From: G020354025 sp964621455
GTDB lineage: Bacteria > Fidelibacterota > Marinisomatia > SCGC-AAA003-L08 > TS1B11
Assembly (NCBI GenBank): GCA_964621455.1
Contig: CAZULW010000004.1
Location: 23,646 to 87,645, forward strand
Reading direction: 5' to 3'
Length of the DNA stretch: 64,000 nt
Shown here: positions 60,160 through 64,000 of the stretch, in pieces
How positions within the stretch are numbered: position 1 is the first letter of the stretch
Layout of the letters: each line of letters starts with the position of its first letter
Made by a program: the position numbers and the translations under genes
Notes under the pieces: model-generated
What the model was told of the DNA's origin: nothing
Database searches by the model: none
What the model saw: only the letters and a program-made list of their open reading frames with translations

Positions 60160-60462
60160 TCAGGACTCATGGTCCCCTTTCAGATCCTCAAGGCTTTCCT
60201 TCCCGCTCCTGACGGCCTCTTCCGCCTTTTCCCTGGCGGCTTCGATTCCTTTCTGGGCTTCCTCCCGCAGCTTCTCAGACTTTTCGGCGAGGTGCTCCTT
60301 TCCCGCGCTGACGGCCTCTTCCACTTTTTCTCTGGCGGTCTCGATACCTTTCTGGGCCTCCTCCCGCAGCTTTTCGGATTTTTCCGCCACGCTCTCTTTG
60401 CCCGAGCTGAAAGCCGCTTTTGCCTTTTCCACCGCCGTGTTCAGTTTGTCTCTTAAACCCAT
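60160..60462 (-). CDS. LEA-like coiled-coil protein with 33-residue repeats
   Basis: A 100-residue, Lys/Glu/Ala-rich helical protein. Two 33-residue repeats, each three 11-residue units, are seen: GKESVAEKSEKLREEAQKGI and GKEHLAEKSEKLREEAQKGI with EEAV endings. Such 11-mer amphipathic helices resemble late-embryogenesis-abundant proteins, which protect membranes or proteins on drying or heat. A role in stress protection is inferred. Confidence 0.75.
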   Translation of the reverse strand: MGLRDKLNTAVEKAKAAFSSGKESVAEKSEKLREEAQKGIETAREKVEEAVSAGKEHLAEKSEKLREEAQKGIEAAREKAEEAVRSGKESLEDLKGDHES

Positions 60463-61162
60463 GTTGATTTCCTCCCGATTATCTTAAGGGGTCGTATTGA
60501 TATTCAAGTATTCAATTCGTCCAGCATGCCGGAAATCTTCAACCGGAAACTAATAAATACATTCCTGTTTGCCAAGGGCAAAGCCGCATCAGGACTTCCC
60601 CCGAAAATTCATTGCTTGAGTTCTTAACCTGTTGACTTATAGAGAGATATGGAGACTGACAAGTGGAGAAGGCTGTTTTATTTGTGTCCAGAATGATAGA
60701 AACCGTTGAAACGGTTTTCATTATGCCGGTATATGGCTAGCCCACGACTTAAGTCGTGGGTTATTAGGATGTTACAACGCATTAATAACCGCTTCAGCGG
60801 TTTAAACTGCGGAGACATGATTAAAAGCATCTCGTTCTCTACTATCAAAATAGACCCCCTTATAAGAATTCATGAATTTCACCTGATTATTTCGGGGAAG
60901 TCCTGTCCCGCAGCACTTGACTTTTTCTCGAAGGATGGTTATTATACCTAATGTAATGTGATGGCCGACCAGCTCACAACCGTGAGCAAACAGCGCTTAG
61001 GTAATCGAGCAGGAAGATTGACAAACGCCGACATGCGAAAGGTGGAGCACGTGGTGAAAGTGCAGCTCGGTTTGCCAGACACCTTCCAGCAGACCTGACT
61101 CTTTCGTTGCGGTTATTGTGCTATTAACGACTCATTACACGGCTACCCGTCCCTGATCGCCC
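60463..61162. other. Intergenic region with REP cluster
   Basis: About 700 bp. The REP group at 60701-60802 is annotated separately. The rest has no supported gene; ORFs seen here follow from REP palindromes. Confidence 0.45.
60701..60802. repeat. Cluster of three REP-like palindromes
   Basis: AACCGTTGAAACGGTT (60701-60716), CCCACGACTTAAGTCGTGGG (60741-60760) and AACCGCTTCAGCGGTT (60787-60802). The middle one matches the 53-kb pair in design. Confidence 0.7.
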
Positions 61163-62014
61163 ATGCCTCTCTCCCGACGCGCTTTCAAAGACCTCCGGGA
61201 CCTCAGACTGAAGAAACATCGCCGGGCGCAGGGGCGCTTCCTTATCGAGGGCGCGCGGCTGGTATCGGAAGCCCTTCGCTCCCCGGCAGAGGTGGAGCAG
61301 GTCCTGGTGACAGCCCGTTTTGCCCGGTCTGACGGCTGGGCCGCCACCGAAGCCGACGCGCGGTCACGGGAACTGATGGTGGATACACTTTCGGAGACCT
61401 GGGCCCGGCAGCTGGCCGACACCCGACATCCCCAGGGGATTTTCGCGGTGGTCAGGTCGCCCTCTGAGCCTGCCCCGCCATCGGCGGGGTTTCAGCCGCC
61501 CCTCCTCATCCTGGACGATATCGCCGACCCGGGCAATCTGGGCACCCTCCTGCGCACCGCCGACTGGTTCGGCGTCCCTACGGTGTGGGTAAGCAAAGAG
61601 AGCGCCGATATCTACAACCCCAAGGTGCTCCGGGGCGGCATGGGGGCCCATTTTCATATCGCAAACCTATGGCAGGGGGACCTCACAGCTCCTGCTCAAC
61701 AAATTCCCGCGGAGGGTATCACGCTCTTCGGGGCAGCCCTGGATGGCAGGCCTATGGATCAGGTCAAGCCGTCGGGTGAAGATTGGGCCCTGGTCGTCGG
61801 CAGCGAGGCCCGCGGCCTGAGCCCTTTCTGGCGGGCGCGCCTGGATGAAGCGGTCACCGTCCCCGGTCCGGGCTCGCCCGTTGGGCTACGCCCAGAGGGT
61901 AAGGCCGAAAGCCTCAACGCGGCGGTGGCGGGGGGGATCATCCTGCATTACTTTCTGCATCCCAGCGGCCCCGCTGCGGACCAGGATGACCCAGCCGTAA
62001 CCGACTGTCCCTGA
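61163..62014 (+). CDS. SpoU/TrmH-family RNA 2'-O-methyltransferase
   Basis: A 283-residue enzyme. N-terminal substrate-binding domain (residues 1-95, with HRRAQGRFLIEGARLVSEAL) and a SPOUT knot with LILDDIADPGNLGTLLRTAD, VVGSEARGLSPFW, and ESLNAAVAGGIILHY. It methylates rRNA or tRNA ribose. A short Gly/Pro-rich insert precedes the last motif. The start follows no clear Shine-Dalgarno. Confidence 0.9.
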   Translation: MPLSRRAFKDLRDLRLKKHRRAQGRFLIEGARLVSEALRSPAEVEQVLVTARFARSDGWAATEADARSRELMVDTLSETWARQLADTRHPQGIFAVVRSPSEPAPPSAGFQPPLLILDDIADPGNLGTLLRTADWFGVPTVWVSKESADIYNPKVLRGGMGAHFHIANLWQGDLTAPAQQIPAEGITLFGAALDGRPMDQVKPSGEDWALVVGSEARGLSPFWRARLDEAVTVPGPGSPVGLRPEGKAESLNAAVAGGIILHYFLHPSGPAADQDDPAVTDCP

Positions 62015-62043
62015 AGTTAGGCCAGCCTGGAGGTGTACCATAA

Positions 62044-62425
62044 GCCACTGCCTCCCTGAAACAACGGCTCACATCCCTCGATGCCTTCCGGAGACTGACC
62101 ATCGCCGGCATGATCCTGGTGAACAACCCCGGCAACTGGTCCCACATCTATCGGCCCCTGCTCCCCGCCCGGTGGCACGGCTGGACCCCCACCGACTGTA
62201 TCTTTCCCTTCTTCCTGTTCATCATGGGGGTGGCACGGCCCTCTCCTTCAAGCGGCGGGAGGAAGCCGGAGCGACCAGAGCGGCGTTCCGGGCCAAGGCC
62301 CTGCGGTGGGCTGTTCCTGGCTGCCGGATTATCTCGCCTCCCTGGTTTTTGCCCTGGCGAACGTGGCCTTCTGGCTGCCGGTAGCATGGGGGATGTACCG
62401 GCGGCGGTAGCTCATCAAGATATAG
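62044..62425 (+). pseudogene. Acyltransferase (HGSNAT/DUF5009-like) remnant
   Basis: Frame 1 encodes RLTSLDAFRRLTIAGMILVN, NNPGNWSH and WHGWTPTDCIFPFFLFIMGV, the N-terminal membrane part of heparan-type N-acetyltransferases. No start codon is present (the expected position is TAA), then a 1-base deletion at about 62235 shifts the frame (TALSFKRREE continues), and from 62318 another frame gives WLPDYLASLVFALANVAFWL, the C-terminal membrane helix, with stops. About 250 internal residues are missing. The gene is dead. Confidence 0.8.
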
Positions 62426-62559
62426 GGGTATGCCGGGAGTTGTGTTTCGACCAATACGTCTAATTGTTCTTTTAGTGTTGAGTTTCACCTGACGGGTAAT
62501 CTAATTTTCTCCCGGAGAATCATTTCATGATCACAACCTTGGATTGGAGGAGTTATCGT

Positions 62560-63543
62560 ATGCGAAAGCGACAAGCTGCGTGGCGGTGGCTAGTATTGGC
62601 GGTCATCGCTATGACACTGTTTTCATCCTGTAGTTTCCTGATGAAGGCCCGCGTCCTTTCCGTGAACGTAAAAGTGGTTGACGAGAATGACGCGCCTATT
62701 AATGGTGCCTTGGTGGAGGTCACCGATGGCCAGAAGGCGACCACCGGCGACGATGGTCTGGCCACATTGAAGTTCGCCGGATTGGGTATCCACATGATCA
62801 CAGTAATGGCACAGGACCGGGCGCCCGCCACCCTGTCGGTGACCATGCCGTTGGACATAGGCAAGACCCTCACCGCTCGCTTAGGGATGCCGGTTGACAT
62901 GAGCGTCTCGATCAACGTCAATATTGCGGGCACCTTTGCCGGTATGATGATGGCAAATGTCTACCCGGTGCTTTTCCAGTCTCTATTCACCGCCTACGGC
63001 TACAACCTGGAGCTGGTGCCCTATGAGGCGAGCGAATGGACCGATTGGAATTTCCGCAGTGAAGGTGATGATGAGCCCTCGGTTATGAAAAAGGCTTTCC
63101 TGACCAAGCTGGACAACCAACAGGAATGGTGGCAGATGCAGCTCTATGGTGAGGAAAAGAACGGGACCATGATTATGGAAGTCCTCTTCAGCGAGGGGCG
63201 GCAGTCTCTCCGGCGTATGCGGCAGAAGACCGGCGATGAGGCTCCCCAGGAAGTGCCCGTTGCCGAAGGGTGGTACACCCCGCCCCTGAACCTGACACCC
63301 GAATCCATTGAGGGGGCGGTGAAGGAGAAGGGGATGGAAGTGACCGTTCCCGCCGGCTCCTTCAAGGCCGACCTGCTGGAGTTTGCCGCCATGGGCACCG
63401 GCACCATACGTCTGTGGCGGTCCGGGGGCGTTCCTGGCGGCGTGGTCCGCACTCAGCTGGTAGACCCAAGCGGCGAGACCGTCTGGACCAGCGAGCTTAA
63501 AGACAAAGGCAAAGGGGCCGCATCGGAGTTGAATTCCTACTAG
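62560..63543 (+). CDS. Lipoprotein with carboxypeptidase-regulatory-like domain
   Basis: A 327-residue protein; ATG 62560 follows GGAGGAG at good spacing. Lipobox LFSSC at about residue 23. Residues about 35-100 form a beta sandwich (VNVKVVDENDAPINGALVEV) of the CarboxypepD_reg type; then a region rich in Val/Met strands, and a C-terminal beta domain (VTVPAGSFKADLLEF) as in outer-membrane lipoprotein carriers. Function unknown; it is probably anchored in the outer membrane. A good terminator follows. Confidence 0.8.
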   Translation: MRKRQAAWRWLVLAVIAMTLFSSCSFLMKARVLSVNVKVVDENDAPINGALVEVTDGQKATTGDDGLATLKFAGLGIHMITVMAQDRAPATLSVTMPLDIGKTLTARLGMPVDMSVSINVNIAGTFAGMMMANVYPVLFQSLFTAYGYNLELVPYEASEWTDWNFRSEGDDEPSVMKKAFLTKLDNQQEWWQMQLYGEEKNGTMIMEVLFSEGRQSLRRMRQKTGDEAPQEVPVAEGWYTPPLNLTPESIEGAVKEKGMEVTVPAGSFKADLLEFAAMGTGTIRLWRSGGVPGGVVRTQLVDPSGETVWTSELKDKGKGAASELNSY

Positions 63544-63600
63544 GGTTTCTAAGCCCGGGTATTAGCAGAGAGCCGGAGCTTGCCCGGCGGTCTGACGGGT

Positions 63601-63632
63601 CGGTGCTTCCAACAGGGAGCACCGGCTTTTTA
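63601..63632 (+). terminator. Intrinsic terminator after the lipoprotein gene
   Basis: CGGTGCT...AGCACCG arms (63601-63624) with a short loop and a CTTTTTA tail. Confidence 0.8.
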
Positions 63633-63691
63633 CTACCAACGAGGGATGAATTCAATTACTTTCGGCTTAACAAGCACACTGAGGACAAGGA

Positions 63692-63856
63692 ATGAAACTC
63701 AAGGTTGTCCTGGGACCCAGTGACGAAGGGGGCTATACGGTGTACGTTCCGTCCCTGCCCGGCTGTATCAGCGAGGGGGATACCCGGGAAGAGGCGTTAG
63801 AGAATATTCAGGAATCTATCGCGCTGTATTTGGAGCCGGTGGAGGATGAGGTTTAA
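63692..63856 (+). CDS. HicB-like antitoxin, orphan
   Basis: A 54-residue protein: KLKVVLGPSDEGGYTVYVPS, then LPGCISEGDTREEALENIQE and SIALYLEPVEDE, the HicB partial-RNase-H pattern. No hicA gene is visible within the remaining 144 bp, though it could lie outside. ATG follows AGGACAAGG. The 63857-64000 sequence is GC-rich repeats without a gene. Confidence 0.8.
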   Translation: MKLKVVLGPSDEGGYTVYVPSLPGCISEGDTREEALENIQESIALYLEPVEDEV

Positions 63857-64000
63857 ACCGCCAAGCCCGCCCTGAGCCGGGCCGAACCCCGCCGCCCCGC
63901 TTCCTGCGGGACTGGTCCCGCCTAGTGGCGGGGATGGCGGGGGATGGGACGCCAAGGACGCCAAGAGATGAGGGAGCGAAGAGATGAACCGCTGAGGCCT

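Noticed and set aside
60706..60951. 81-codon frame across the REP cluster
   Set aside because: It reads through palindromes and has no conserved features.

Overview
The window (64 kb, mostly GC-rich, bacterial) looks like the chromosome of a member of the FCB superphylum, of the Marinimicrobia/Calditrichota/KSB1 kind. The pointers are a giant secreted repeat protein ending in a QNYPNPFNP-type sorting domain, a TonB-dependent receptor with an N-terminal carboxypeptidase-regulatory-like domain, a HmuY-like lipoprotein next to it, and many lipoproteins with clear lipoboxes. No rRNA or marker tree is available here, so this placement is inference.

Layout. 1-3.6 kb: the end of a phage-like or integrative element (primase N-terminus, replication-protein-like gene, terminase-small-subunit-like gene, lipoprotein cargo) abutting tRNA-Thr(CGU). 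3.8-7.4 kb: SGNH esterase, an FkbM methyltransferase with an in-frame stop, a Dabb protein, Ppx/GppA phosphatase and a PIN toxin-antitoxin pair. 7.5-13.5 kb: a surface-polysaccharide cluster (three glycosyltransferases, a Wzx-like flippase, a FemAB-like transferase plus a truncated paralogue). 13.6-17.0 kb: a secreted amidase, then a second small element remnant with a paralogue of the lipoprotein of the first element and a broken tRNA. 17.0-24.6 kb: trypsin-like protease, two-component system, TonB receptor with tandem HmuY-like lipoprotein (likely haem uptake), membrane protein, RNase HI. 24.8-29 kb: a minus-strand operon (amidohydrolase, RecO, alpha/beta hydrolase with mutated nucleophile, rhomboid). 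29.3-30.8 kb: RRM protein, sirtuin, remnant of a receiver domain.

30.8-34.3 kb is the most unusual part: a run of small plus-strand genes (HTH, toxin-antitoxin, HTH, an AT-rich frameshifted gene, a Lar-like zinc protein, HicAB) separated by imperfect inverted repeats with the architecture of integron attC sites, and preceded by repeated leader sequences, one type carrying a near-consensus sigma-70 promoter. No integrase is present, so it reads as an integrase-less cassette array inserted just after the citrate synthase terminator.

34.4-48.6 kb is housekeeping and secretion: citrate synthase, an Fe-S-type Rrf2 regulator, an acidic/aromatic outer-membrane protein, a 2402-residue Ig-repeat adhesin with a TPR lipoprotein, a secernin-like C69 hydrolase whose Cys nucleophile is replaced by Ser, and adenosylhomocysteinase. 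48.6-52.9 kb is a second accessory island (CPBP protease remnant, RHH/RelE pair, DUF6883/DUF4926 pair, PD-(D/E)XK protein, orphan HigA with a HigB tail, nucleotidyltransferase pair) with repeated attC-half-like motifs. 53-64 kb: aconitase, nucleotide-sugar pyrophosphorylase, isoquinoline-oxidoreductase-like IorAB, a LEA-like 33-residue repeat protein, an RNA methyltransferase, a heavily decayed acyltransferase pseudogene, a lipoprotein and an orphan HicB-like gene. Citrate synthase and aconitase imply a TCA cycle.
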